This document shows positions 43,492-52,372 of a stretch of 64,000 bases of DNA, one piece after another. Below the pieces are notes generated by a model. That model saw nothing but the letters and a program-made list of their open reading frames with translations, searched no databases and was not told where the DNA came from. The DNA lies in NCBI RefSeq assembly GCF_900090195.1, contig NZ_LT607803.1, forward strand, positions 372,001 through 436,000, written 5' to 3'. The translations under genes were made by a program, and so were the position numbers. Numbering within the stretch: the first letter of the stretch is position 1; each line of letters opens with the position of its first letter. This DNA is from Variovorax sp. HW608. GTDB taxonomy: Bacteria; Pseudomonadota; Gammaproteobacteria; Burkholderiales; Burkholderiaceae_C.

Positions 43492-43811
43492 CCGCAATCA
43501 TTCCGCAGTCGGGACTCGATTGCATCACTGAGTCCCGAAGACTCAGGATCAATGGGTCTTGCATGCGATGCGATCGTCATATTCGATGCGGCAGCGCTGC
43601 TCTCGGCAGATCTGCCCATGCTCCGTTCTCATAGCCCGTCGAAAAGGTCGAGGGCATTGCTGTAACCGGCGGCTTCGAGCTGCAAAAAGTCAACGGGATC
43701 TCGACCAGTCACGCGCCTGATGTAGTCAAGGGAGAGGAGTGCTTTTCACGATCTTGACTTGCATGCGTTCTAAACTGAGCTTCCCTCAATTTCTATCTTC
43801 GCCGATAAATC
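43492..43811. other. Intergenic stretch before pstS
   Basis: About 320 bases with no supported gene. The part before pstS is AT-richer and likely contains its promoter. A Pho box was looked for, but only a poor match was seen. Confidence 0.35.
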
Positions 43812-44852
43812 ATGATTTCACGAACTTACTTTCAACTTCCTGTCACTGCCCTGTTGGCCGTGCTCGCGCATCTGCCAGCAAATGCCCAAGTGGTCACGGG
43901 TGCCGGCGCAAGCTTCCCTGCACCGCTTTATTCCAAGTGGGCATCAGAATTCAATAAGGCCACCGGCATCAAGATCAACTATCAATCGGTGGGTTCTGGG
44001 GCGGGGATCAAGCAAATCGAAGCCAAGACGGTCGACTTCGGCGCTTCGGATGCTCCTCTGACCGATGATCAGCTGCGGGCCAAAGGCTTGGTTCAATTTC
44101 CTACTGTCATAGGTGGGGTAGTGCCCGTCGTCAATATTGCGGGGATCGGCCCTGGACAGCTGAAGCTGAGCGGTCCGGTCTTGGGCGACATCTATCTTGG
44201 GAAGATCAGCAAATGGAATGACCCTGCCATCAGGGCGCTGAATGGATCGCTTGCACTGCCCGATGCCCAGATTGCCGTTGTTCGCCGCGCCGACGGTTCC
44301 GGCACAAGTTTCGCTTTCACGAACTACCTCAGCCAAACGAATCCTGAATGGAAGAGCAAGGTTGGGGAGGGCACGGAAGTGAACTGGCCCAACGGTGTGG
44401 GCGGAAAGGGAAACGAAGGCGTCGCTGCGTTCGTGAGTCGCCTGCCTAACTCAATCGGATATGTGGAGTATGCCTATGTCAAGCAGAACAAGATGACATA
44501 TGCGCAGATGCAGAATTCCTCCGGCTCTTTTGTTTCTCCCGAGGAGGCTGCCTTCAAGGCAGCCGCTGCTGGCGCCGACTGGGCCAAGAGCTTCTATCAG
44601 ATTCTCAATAACAAGCCGGGCAAAGATGCCTGGCCGATCACCACAGCCACATTCATCTTGATGCACAAGGCGCAAGAAAAGCCGACTCAGGCTGCCGCCG
44701 TGCTGAAATTCTTCGACTGGGCCTACAAGAGTGGTGACAAGGCCTCTGCTGAGCTTGACTATGTGCCGATGCCGGATGGCGTGAAGGCCGCTATCCTCAA
44801 ATCATGGGGAAATATCAAGAGCGATGCAGGACAAGCCATCGCGTATCAGTAA
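43812..44852 (+). CDS. pstS: Phosphate ABC transporter substrate-binding protein, orphan
   Basis: A 346-residue PstS. The signal peptide ends near NAQ ([18 protein letters not shown]). Phosphate-binding residues appear in [36 protein letters not shown] and [18 protein letters not shown], matching the TGAG, D and SGT contacts of E. coli PstS. No pstC, pstA, pstB or phoU lies nearby. It either serves a distant Pst system or has a scavenging or sensing role; the setting among Bug genes gives no further hint. Confidence 0.93.
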   Translation: MISRTYFQLPVTALLAVLAHLPANAQVVTGAGASFPAPLYSKWASEFNKATGIKINYQSVGSGAGIKQIEAKTVDFGASDAPLTDDQLRAKGLVQFPTVIGGVVPVVNIAGIGPGQLKLSGPVLGDIYLGKISKWNDPAIRALNGSLALPDAQIAVVRRADGSGTSFAFTNYLSQTNPEWKSKVGEGTEVNWPNGVGGKGNEGVAAFVSRLPNSIGYVEYAYVKQNKMTYAQMQNSSGSFVSPEEAAFKAAAAGADWAKSFYQILNNKPGKDAWPITTATFILMHKAQEKPTQAAAVLKFFDWAYKSGDKASAELDYVPMPDGVKAAILKSWGNIKSDAGQAIAYQ

Positions 44853-45383
44853 AAGCTAACGTGGCACGTCGATCCTGCCGGGAGTTTGGTCCGAGGTATT
44901 CGATTTGAATGTCTAGACATGCCTGGCGATGGCCTTTGCCTGTGATGCGAGCACGCTACTGAGTAGCGCTGACGCTAGGTGGCTCGCGGAGGGGCGGCCC
45001 GCAGGTTGGCAATTCCGAACGTGCTGCCTCGAGCGAAGGCATCCAGCGCGCCGGCGTCCCTGAGGCCGACGGAGCCGCGCTGGTGAGTCGTGCCGCGCGC
45101 GATGCCCACCCGTCGCGGCTCGAGGCCGTGATGGATGGCGAATTTCAGCAGTTCGCGATTGAAGTGGACGGCATCGACCCGCGCGCTCTAGCACGGCGCG
45201 CCGAGGTTGACGTGGGGCAGCAGCCACGGCAGCACTTTGCGCCCCGGGGCGCCGCCGCATTGCCATTCCGATTGCGGATCGCGGCCTCAAGTACGTTGCG
45301 TCCAAGTCCGGACGGGCGTCAATCCACCTGAAGGAGGAGAGCGGGGGGCACCCCTGCGCGCCCTAAATGCCCGCTTTGTTCCT
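44853..45383 (-). pseudogene. Unidentified gene remnant with an in-frame stop
   Basis: In one minus-strand frame, about 44980-45260, the sequence reads PGRKVLPWLLPHVNLGAPC-stop-SARVDAVHFNRELLKFAIHHGLEPRRVGIARG, then VGLRDAGALDAFARGSTFGIANLRAA before the frame ends. Residue choice is protein-like and unlike the other two frames, but a TAG splits it and no start is visible. I cannot assign a family. The remaining bases between pstS and the LysR gene show nothing else. Confidence 0.4.
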
Positions 45384-46343
45384 CTATTCAGCCCGGTGTG
45401 AGTCGGTTGATCCGTGCGCTGCGTCACCCAAATATTCCGCCAGTCGCACCGTGCCACGGCCGGCCCCGGCGGCCGGTAACAGCAATCCGATTGGCTCCAG
45501 TGGCATGCGCTCGCGCGTGCGGATTTCCGCCAGTTGATCTCCGCGCATCAGGTGCCGCATCAGGCTGAGCGGAAGTAGCCCCACCACACCCGGCTCTTGC
45601 AGCAATCGAAGCAACAGGATGTTTGAGCGGGTGATCAGCGGGTGCAGCCTTGGCGGCGTGGGGAAGCACTTGTCGAGCAAATGATCGAACTGCACTCGCG
45701 CCAACGACCCGGCAGGTGCAAGCAACCAAGTAGAAGCGGCGAGGGTCTTCCAGCCGGCCAGTCGACCGGCCAGCGGGTGTGTGGATGCGCACAGCACAGC
45801 GAGCCGATCGTCCAACAGCTTGCGAAATACCCAGCCCTCGGGGACTACCGCAGGCCGGCGACAGACGACCAGGTCGACCTCGGAGCTCGCGATCGCCATC
45901 AACTGGTCCGCTCCCTCGGCCTCGCGGAGTTGCACCTGCATTTGCGGATACCGGCTGGTGAATGCGGGCAGTGTGTGGACCAGCAGGCCACTCAGGGCGG
46001 AGGCCGAACCGATCAGCCGTACGGTGCCCTCGCCGGCACGATGCAAGGTGGCGATCTGTTCGGCGCTTTGGGTCACCCCCTGCATCATCTGCCGCGCTGC
46101 GGGAATCACGGCTAGGCAGGCTGCAGTCGGTCGCATGCCCCGCGCATGCCTCTGAAACAGGTCAACTTCCAGCAGGCGTTCGAGATAGGCCAGCGTCTGC
46201 GTCACCGAGGACTGTGTCATGCCGATGGCATCTGCCGTGCGAAGCACGCTGCCCAACTCAGCCAGCTTGAGCAGCACCTGAACGTGGCGCAGCCGTCCGC
46301 GCGAGGTGAGCCGATTGAGAAGGACTGTGGCTGTGGGTTCCAT
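45384..46343 (-). CDS. LysR-family transcriptional regulator
   Basis: A 319-residue LysR protein. Its first 100 residues (SRGRLRHVQVLLKLAELGSVLRTADAIGMTQSSVTQTLAYLERLL, RHARGMRPTAA) are strikingly similar to the LysR at 40479-41579, as is the effector domain (GSASALSGLLVHTLPAF, SSEVDLVVCRRPAVVPEGW). The pair are paralogues. It is divergent from a Bug gene, 101 bases apart, and likely regulates it. Confidence 0.93.
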   Translation of the reverse strand: MEPTATVLLNRLTSRGRLRHVQVLLKLAELGSVLRTADAIGMTQSSVTQTLAYLERLLEVDLFQRHARGMRPTAACLAVIPAARQMMQGVTQSAEQIATLHRAGEGTVRLIGSASALSGLLVHTLPAFTSRYPQMQVQLREAEGADQLMAIASSEVDLVVCRRPAVVPEGWVFRKLLDDRLAVLCASTHPLAGRLAGWKTLAASTWLLAPAGSLARVQFDHLLDKCFPTPPRLHPLITRSNILLLRLLQEPGVVGLLPLSLMRHLMRGDQLAEIRTRERMPLEPIGLLLPAAGAGRGTVRLAEYLGDAAHGSTDSHRAE

Positions 46344-46444
46344 GAGGTTTCAGGATGGCTAATAGGTCGTCCAACTATGCAATTTGGCAGACAGGGCTGC
46401 AAGCCTGAAGATCCGAATCCACGCGAAAAACTACAAGGAGACTC

Positions 46445-47449
46445 ATGACTGACGTGCACACGGAATTGCCGCCGCGCCGCCGCGCACTGCTAGGCGCCTT
46501 ACTGCTCACTGCCTGCCTGGCTTCGGGGGAGGTGCTTGCCGAGCCATCCGCGGACTTTCCCTCCAAGCCGATCCAACTGCTGGTGGCAGCGCCGCCGGGG
46601 GGGGCGTCTGACGCATTCGCCAGGCAGTTCGCCGATGAATTCTCGAAGGTGGTTGGCCAGCCGGTGATCGTGGACAATAGACCCGGCGCGGGCGGCAACA
46701 TCGCGGCCACCCTGTTGACGCGGGCGCCGCGCGATGGGCATACGCTCATGCTTTCGTGGATGGGCAACGCCACGAACCAGACGCTCATGCCTGACCAGAG
46801 CTTCGACATCAATAGGGACTTCGTGCACATCGCGCAACTGGGCGCCGGTTGCAACGTGCTGGTGAGTCGGCAGGATCTCGGCTTCAAGACGCTCGCCGAC
46901 CTGGTCGCCCATGCTCGTGCCAATCCTGGCCGACTGACTTACGGCAGCTCGGGCAATGGATCATCCGGACACCTGTCGATGGAAATGCTGCGCCAGCGAG
47001 CGGGCATCTCGCTGCTTCATGTTCCCTATAAAGGGGGTGCTCCGGCGCTGACGGACCTGCTGGGCGGTCAGGTGCAAGTGATGTTCCTGAACCAGGACTC
47101 GGTGATCCCCTACGTGCGCGATGGCAAGCTCGTGCCGCTTGCCGTCACCAGCGCGCAGCGTAATCCACTCTTCCCAGCGGTGCCGACAGTGGCCGAGCAG
47201 GGCTATCCCGGTTTCGAGGTCACCGCATGGAGCGGCCTATCTGCCCCTCGCGGAACCCCAGAGGCGGTGGTGCAAGCGCTGCACAAGGCTGCGATCGCAG
47301 CCGTCAGTAGCCCGCGGTTCAGGGCTCAGCAGGAGGCCATCGGCGCCCAGGTTGTGGGATCGTCCCAGAGTGAGTACACCGCCTTCGTGCGCGCGGAGAC
47401 CGAAAAATGGGCCGGGGTCATCAAGTCGGCCGGCATCAAGGCGCAATAA
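46445..47449 (+). CDS. Bug-family substrate-binding protein
   Basis: A 334-residue receptor with an N-terminal signal (RRRALLGALLLTACLASGEVLA). Mature features are FPSKPIQLLVAAPPGGASDAFARQFADEF, LTYGSSGNGSSGHLSMEML, HVPYKGGAPALTDLLGGQVQ and AWSGLSAPRGTPEAVVQALHK. A GGAG element precedes the ATG. Together with the divergent LysR and the following hydrolase it repeats the layout of the 40.5-43.5 kb module. Confidence 0.93.
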   Translation: MTDVHTELPPRRRALLGALLLTACLASGEVLAEPSADFPSKPIQLLVAAPPGGASDAFARQFADEFSKVVGQPVIVDNRPGAGGNIAATLLTRAPRDGHTLMLSWMGNATNQTLMPDQSFDINRDFVHIAQLGAGCNVLVSRQDLGFKTLADLVAHARANPGRLTYGSSGNGSSGHLSMEMLRQRAGISLLHVPYKGGAPALTDLLGGQVQVMFLNQDSVIPYVRDGKLVPLAVTSAQRNPLFPAVPTVAEQGYPGFEVTAWSGLSAPRGTPEAVVQALHKAAIAAVSSPRFRAQQEAIGAQVVGSSQSEYTAFVRAETEKWAGVIKSAGIKAQ

Positions 47450-47450
47450 C

Positions 47451-48494
47451 ATGAGTATCAGTCCCAACCAGTCCCCTTTGCAGGTCGCCCGCCTCGGCGC
47501 ATTCACGCTCGCCTCGGGCGCCACCTTGCCTGAATTGGAAGTGGCCTATGTGGCCCACGGAACACTGGTGCCCGACGGCCGCAATGCGATCCTGGTGACG
47601 CACGGCTTCACCAGTGGCCCTTCGATGCTCTCCGCGGGGCACCACACGGCGGAAGGCTCATGGGCACCGTTGATGGGCCCTGGCCGGCCACTCGACACGA
47701 GCCGCTACTACGTCGTTTGTTCGAACATGCTGGGGTCCTCTTTCGGGAGCACTGGTCCGCGAACCTTGAACCCGAGCACCGGCCGCCCCTGGGGGCCCGA
47801 CTTTCCGCGCATCACGTTGACCGACATCGTGGGCGCGCAGCACCGGTTGCTGCAGCATCTGGGCGTCAAGCGGCTGCACGCGGTGCTTGGGCCGTCGTAT
47901 GGTGGCTGGCAGGCCCTGCAATGGGCGCTGGACCAGCCTGCCATGGTTGGCGCCATCGGAGTTTTCATGTCGGGGCTCACCCATCCACCGGGCATCAGTG
48001 CCGATGCCCAGAGAGCGCGGTTCGCACAATGCCCGCACTGGCACGGCGGCTGGCACTACGACGATCCAGGCATGGTGGAAGAGTTGTTCAAGCTGCGCCT
48101 GGAGACGCTGCGCTCGTACGGGCTCGAGCGACTGTACGAAGATCGTCTGGGCTCCTCTGCAGAACGGCAGGCCGCGCTCGAAAAGTCAAGTCGTGGCTGG
48201 GCGCAGCGCTTTGACCCTAACAGCATGGTCGCGCTGGCCGGTGCCGCCGAGAACTTCGACGTGCGCGATCGCATCGACGACATCCGTGCACGCATGCTCT
48301 TCGTGGTTTGCACCACCGATGCCATTTTCCCGCCGGATTCGCGTGTGACTGAATTGGTGACGCGTCGGCCGCAGGGGCGCCGCTATCTGGAGCTCGACAG
48401 TCCTTATGGACACATGGCCTCCGGCGTGGAGTGGAGGCGACTGGAACCTGAGCTGAACTGGTTGATCCATCATGCTGATGCTCAGCAGACGTGA
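47451..48494 (+). CDS. MetX-like alpha/beta hydrolase (homoserine O-acyltransferase superfamily)
   Basis: A 347-residue protein that starts one base after the Bug stop codon. The MetX-type pattern is clear: LEVAYVAHGTLVPDGRNAILVTHGFTSG, then SRYYVVCSNMLGSSFGSTGP, GPSYGGWQALQWA (nucleophile serine), a late aspartate in VVCTTDAIFPP and a histidine in SPYGHMASG. Residues specific to true homoserine acetyltransferases cannot be checked here. Given its setting it may be a hydrolase or acyltransferase of the MetX fold acting in catabolism. Confidence 0.88.
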   Translation: MSISPNQSPLQVARLGAFTLASGATLPELEVAYVAHGTLVPDGRNAILVTHGFTSGPSMLSAGHHTAEGSWAPLMGPGRPLDTSRYYVVCSNMLGSSFGSTGPRTLNPSTGRPWGPDFPRITLTDIVGAQHRLLQHLGVKRLHAVLGPSYGGWQALQWALDQPAMVGAIGVFMSGLTHPPGISADAQRARFAQCPHWHGGWHYDDPGMVEELFKLRLETLRSYGLERLYEDRLGSSAERQAALEKSSRGWAQRFDPNSMVALAGAAENFDVRDRIDDIRARMLFVVCTTDAIFPPDSRVTELVTRRPQGRRYLELDSPYGHMASGVEWRRLEPELNWLIHHADAQQT

Positions 48495-48499
48495 CATAG

Positions 48500-48536
48500 T
48501 CAGCGCAATTGCGGCAGCTCTCGTCCATTGCGCTGA
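48500..48536. terminator. Bidirectional hairpin between convergent genes
   Basis: TCAGCGCAAT (48500-48509) and ATTGCGCTGA (48527-48536) form a perfect 10-bp inverted repeat with a 17-base loop. It lies in the 79-base gap between the MetX-like gene and the convergent Liv-type gene. There is no T-tract, so it is a candidate terminator or transcript-stabilising hairpin. Confidence 0.5.
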
Positions 48537-48573
48537 GTGTGACACGTGACCGCGAGATCGCGCCTTGCATCTC

Positions 48574-49770
48574 TCACTGCCACAGTGAGCAACGACTCTC
48601 TGCTTTGCGCGTGAATACCTCTTCGCCCGAAAGTTGCTTGACGAGCTTGAGGTAGTCCCAGGGTTCCTTGGACTCGCCCGGCGCCTTCACCTGCACGAGA
48701 TACATATCGTGCACAAAGCGCCCGTCCGGTCGGATGGTCCCCTTCGCGTAGAAGTCCTCGATCGGCGTGCTCTTGAGCTTGGCCATCACGGCGTCGGCAT
48801 TGGTGGTGCCGGCCGCCTGCACCGCTTTCAGATAGTTCATGGTGGCTGAGTAGTCGGCGGCCTGCAGGTCGCTAGGCATCCGCTTGGTCTTGGCGAAAAA
48901 TTTCCGGCCGAAGGCGCGCGAATCTGCGTTGAGGTTCCAGTCCCAGCTTGTAGTGAATAGCAGGCCTTCGGTGTTCTTCATACCCAAGGCATCTACGTCG
49001 GTGTTGAAGAACATCAAGGCCGCGATCTTCATGGAGCGGTTGATGCCGAACTCGCGCGCGGCCTTGATGGCGTTATGCGCGTCGGTGCCGGCCGTGGCAA
49101 GGCCGAGGATCTGCGCCTTCGAGTTCTGTGCTTGCATCAGGAATGAGGAAAAATCTGGCGCATTCAGCGGATGTCGCACAGCGCCGATGACGTTACCGCC
49201 GCTGGCCCGCACCACCTTGGCAGTGTCTTCTTCCAGCGAGTGACCGAATACGTAGTCCACGGTTAGGAAGTACCAGTTCCTCCCGCCAGCGGCGACCACG
49301 GCGCCTCCGGTGCCACGCGACAGCGCCACCGTGTCGAAGGCGTAGTGCACCGTGTAGGGGGTGCATTGCTCGTTGGTGAGTGAGGGGCTGCCGGCGCCGA
49401 TGTTGAAGTACACGCGCTTCTTATCGCGCGCGAGATTGGCGAGCGCCAGGCCAACGCCGGAGTTGGAGCCCGCGAGCAGAGCGGTGAGGCCGGCCGTATC
49501 GATCCATTCGCGAGCCTTTGAGGCGGCGATGTCAGCCTTGTTCTGGTGGTCGCTGGACAAGAGCTCGATCGGACGGCCCAGCACCTTGCCGCCGAAGTCG
49601 TCGATCGCCATCTGGACCGCAATGGCGCCGTTCTTGCCGTCGATGTCAGCAAACACGCTGGACATGTCGGTCAAGAAGCCGATGCGCACTTTGTCGGTGG
49701 TCTGGGCATGGGCGGCCATGCCCAGCAGGGCGACGGTGCAAGCGAGTGGGGCTAGTACGGACGCTTTCAA
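48574..49770 (-). CDS. Branched-chain amino acid-type (Liv) ABC transporter substrate-binding protein
   Basis: A 398-residue periplasmic protein. The signal peptide is KASVLAPLACTVALLGMAAHA, and mature sequence begins DKVRIGFLTDMSSVFADIDGKNGAIAVQMAIDDFGG. The peripla_BP_6 fold continues with IELLSSDHQNKADIAASKAREWID and AGSNSGVGLALANLA. Relatives bind aromatic acids, amides or short-chain acids rather than leucine. No permease or ATPase genes are adjacent. It is divergent (218 bases apart) from the acyl-CoA ligase gene, and that spacer carries a possible TetR site. Confidence 0.9.
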   Translation of the reverse strand: MKASVLAPLACTVALLGMAAHAQTTDKVRIGFLTDMSSVFADIDGKNGAIAVQMAIDDFGGKVLGRPIELLSSDHQNKADIAASKAREWIDTAGLTALLAGSNSGVGLALANLARDKKRVYFNIGAGSPSLTNEQCTPYTVHYAFDTVALSRGTGGAVVAAGGRNWYFLTVDYVFGHSLEEDTAKVVRASGGNVIGAVRHPLNAPDFSSFLMQAQNSKAQILGLATAGTDAHNAIKAAREFGINRSMKIAALMFFNTDVDALGMKNTEGLLFTTSWDWNLNADSRAFGRKFFAKTKRMPSDLQAADYSATMNYLKAVQAAGTTNADAVMAKLKSTPIEDFYAKGTIRPDGRFVHDMYLVQVKAPGESKEPWDYLKLVKQLSGEEVFTRKAESRCSLWQ

Positions 49771-49903
49771 AAGTGTCTCCTATCAAAGGAAATGAGGGAC
49801 GCTCAAATATGTCTCAAGATTAGCGATCAGACTACTTTTTCGTTCGAATGGAAACATGGTAGTTATAGGGACATACCCTCTATCTGTTGCAGCACTAGTG
49901 GAT

Positions 49904-49916
49904 TGAGTGACTATCA
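49904..49916. promoter_or_regulatory. Imperfect TetR-type operator before the acyl-CoA ligase operon
   Basis: TGAGTGACTATCA followed by AATAATGA resembles the perfect palindrome TGAGTGTCACTCA and its downstream AATTATGA at 57029-57049. The right arm is degenerate (TATCA instead of ACTCA). It lies about 75 bases before the ligase start. Suggested as a weaker site for the TetR regulator encoded at 52373-53110. Confidence 0.4.
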
Positions 49917-49988
49917 AATAATGAGCAAAATTCGTTCTACTCGGCGACGATCTGCTGCCGTCGCCATTTTCGAAACAGGAACTGCAAC

Positions 49989-51629
49989 GTGATTCCCATC
50001 GACGACCACTCCACCATCGGCGAGTGCTTCCTGCGTGCGGCGCAGGCTTACTGTGAAAACACCTTCTTGGCTGTGCCGGCGAACCCTGGGCGTGCTTATT
50101 ACCCTCAGGGCCTGGAGGTCAGCTTCGGCGAAGCGCGGGACGCGGTGCATCAGCTCGCGGAGGTGTATGCGCGTGCCGGCTATGGGGTGGGCCACCGCAT
50201 CGCGCTGCTGATGGAAAATCGACCTGAGCACCTGCTGCACAAGCTGGCCATGAACATGCTGGGCGTGTGCTGCGTGCCGCTGAACGGGGATCATCGCCCG
50301 CGTGAAATGGCCTACGTGCTTGACCACGCGCGGGTCGATGTCGTTGTGGTACTCGAACCGCTGGAGCCTCTGCTTGCGGCAGCGCTGTCGGAGGCCCGGA
50401 ACCGGCCCGCCGTGGTGCGGCTGGCCCACTTCGCTGTGGACCTGCCGCGCCCCCAGAACCCAGCCGAGCCGAACCGGCCAATGGCCGAAACACCCGCCAG
50501 CGTGCTCTACACCTCGGGTACGACGGGGCGCCCCAAGGGCTGCGTGCTGTCACACCGCTACGAACTGGCCTCGGGCGCTTGGTATGCCACGCGTGGCGGG
50601 TTGTGCGCCTTCGCCGAAGGTGCCGAGCGGCTCTACAACCCACTGCCGCTATTCCATGTCAACGCTTCGGTGCTGTCATTCTTCAGCGTGATGTTGACCG
50701 GCAACTGCCAGGTGCAGACCGACCGTTTCCACACGGCGCGCTTCTGGCCGGAGGTGTGTGCCTCGCGTGCCACCGCGGTCCACTATCTGGGCGTCATCGT
50801 CCCGATGCTGCTGAGCCAGCCTGCCTCGGCGTTGGACCGGGCGCATACGGTGCGCTTCGCGATCGGTGCCGGCGTGGAGCCGCAGCTGCATGAAGTCTTT
50901 GAGCGGCGTTTCGGCTTCCCGCTGATCGAGATCTGGGGCATGACCGAGATGGTACGGGCGCTGGCTGACAACCTGCCTTCGCGGCAGGTCGGCCAGCGCG
51001 CATTCGGTACCGCGCAGCTAGGGGTCGAGGTGCGCGTGGTCGATGATGCGGACCACGACGTGCCGGACGAAGCGCCGGGCGAGATGGTCATCCGGCACTC
51101 GGAGGCGACGCCCCGCAAGGACTTCTTCAGCGGCTATCTCGACGACGAGGCGGCCACGGAGCAGGCTTGGCGCGGCGGCTGGTTCCATACGGGGGACATC
51201 GTGCGTCGCGCCTCGAACGGGATGCTGCATTTCGTCGACCGCCGCAAGAACATCATCCGCCGCTCCGGCGAGAACATTGCCGCAGCGGAGGTAGAAGCGC
51301 TGTTGCAGACGCACCCCGATGTCGCCCACGTGGCCGTACTGGCGGTGCCCGACGAGATCCGCGAAGAGGAGGTGTTGGCCTGTGTAGTGCTGCGCCCCAG
51401 CGTAGTGTTCGAGCGCGAGACGATGGCACGCGCATTGTTCGACTTCTGCTTCATAGGCTTGGCCTACTACAAGGCGCCAGGCTGGGTGTGGATCACGGAC
51501 CACATCCCGACCACGGCCACGCAGAAGATCCAGAAGCACCAACTGTTTCCGGCCGGTACCGACCCGCGCACGGTGGCTGGCATGGTGGACCTGCGCGTGC
51601 TCAAGAAGCGCGGGCAGGCAGTGCAGTGA
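49989..51629 (+). CDS. AMP-binding acyl-CoA ligase
   Basis: A 546-residue member of the ANL superfamily, starting with GTG (CAGGAACTGCAAC upstream). The P-loop motif is YTSGTTGRPKGCVLSH. Further motifs are IEIWGMTEMV, GWFHTGDIVRR, RRKNIIRRSGENIAAAEVE and the C-terminal catalytic lysine segment TTATQKIQKHQLF. It activates a carboxylic acid to its CoA ester; relatives act on crotonobetaine-like, aryl or short-chain acids. Its stop codon overlaps the GTG of the longer form of the following MaoC frame. Confidence 0.93.
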   Translation: MIPIDDHSTIGECFLRAAQAYCENTFLAVPANPGRAYYPQGLEVSFGEARDAVHQLAEVYARAGYGVGHRIALLMENRPEHLLHKLAMNMLGVCCVPLNGDHRPREMAYVLDHARVDVVVVLEPLEPLLAAALSEARNRPAVVRLAHFAVDLPRPQNPAEPNRPMAETPASVLYTSGTTGRPKGCVLSHRYELASGAWYATRGGLCAFAEGAERLYNPLPLFHVNASVLSFFSVMLTGNCQVQTDRFHTARFWPEVCASRATAVHYLGVIVPMLLSQPASALDRAHTVRFAIGAGVEPQLHEVFERRFGFPLIEIWGMTEMVRALADNLPSRQVGQRAFGTAQLGVEVRVVDDADHDVPDEAPGEMVIRHSEATPRKDFFSGYLDDEAATEQAWRGGWFHTGDIVRRASNGMLHFVDRRKNIIRRSGENIAAAEVEALLQTHPDVAHVAVLAVPDEIREEEVLACVVLRPSVVFERETMARALFDFCFIGLAYYKAPGWVWITDHIPTTATQKIQKHQLFPAGTDPRTVAGMVDLRVLKKRGQAVQ

Positions 51630-51655
51630 GCATCTCTGATTTGCAGGAGCAGGAT

Positions 51656-52126
51656 ATGGGTTGGTACTACGAGGATTTCACGCCGGGCCGCAGCATTGTC
51701 ACGCCACGCCGCACCATTACCGAGGCCGATGTGATCGGCTTCGCGGGGCTCAGCGGCGACTTCAATCCGCTGCATGTGGACGAGCTATTCGCGCGCGAAG
51801 CCGGCTACGGCGGCCGTATCGCGCACGGGCCGATGGTGCTGGGCATGGCGCTGGGCATGGGCGCGCAGGCAGGCCTGTTCAGCGGCACGGTACTGGGCAT
51901 GCTGGGCGTCCAGTGGGCCTTCCATAGCCCGGTGCGTGCCGGTGACACATTGCATGCGGTCATCTCCGTCGCCGGCGCGCGCACGACCCGTAAGCCGGGT
52001 CGCGGCATCGTCGATCTGCGCTTTGAGATTCGCTCGGCCACGCAGGAGTTGGTGCAGAGTGGGCAGTGCCAGATCATGTTCGCATGTCGCACAAATAGGG
52101 ACATGGAGCAGGTTGCGGTTCAGTGA
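51656..52126 (+). CDS. MaoC-like dehydratase
   Basis: A 156-residue hot-dog-fold protein: GWYYEDFTPGRSIVTPRRTITEADVIGFAGLSGDFNPLHVDELFAREAGYGGRIAHGPMVLGMALG is the (R)-specific enoyl-CoA hydratase signature, with the catalytic D and H in GDFNPLHVD. The ATG at 51656 is preferred over a GTG at 51626 because AGGAG lies 6-10 bases before it. It hydrates an enoyl-CoA, or dehydrates a hydroxyacyl-CoA, and is probably co-transcribed with the preceding ligase. Confidence 0.93.
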   Translation: MGWYYEDFTPGRSIVTPRRTITEADVIGFAGLSGDFNPLHVDELFAREAGYGGRIAHGPMVLGMALGMGAQAGLFSGTVLGMLGVQWAFHSPVRAGDTLHAVISVAGARTTRKPGRGIVDLRFEIRSATQELVQSGQCQIMFACRTNRDMEQVAVQ

Positions 52127-52372
52127 GGGAGATGTAGCGGCTGGAGATGTTGCGCAGCGCCCAGTGGAAGATTCGGCCGGTCACCGTGGATGGTGCTTCC
52201 CGCCGCGTCGCGTGCGCAATTGGCGCAGCATGGGCAAGGCTTGCTCGGTCGCTTGCTTGAGCGACGCGATGTCGCAGTACCGGACGTCATGCGGGCGCAG
52301 CCCGCTGCATGATGCGTAGTTCCCATCACGCGCTTCGCGATTCCGCGGAGGGCATGGTCCTCGCGACCGGCC

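Noticed and set aside
43740..43811. A Pho box before pstS
   Set aside because: Only a poor partial match to the 7-bp direct repeat pattern was visible; not enough to annotate.
48495..48573. A classical rho-independent terminator
   Set aside because: The hairpin is perfect but has no T-tract on either side, so it is listed only as a candidate bidirectional hairpin.
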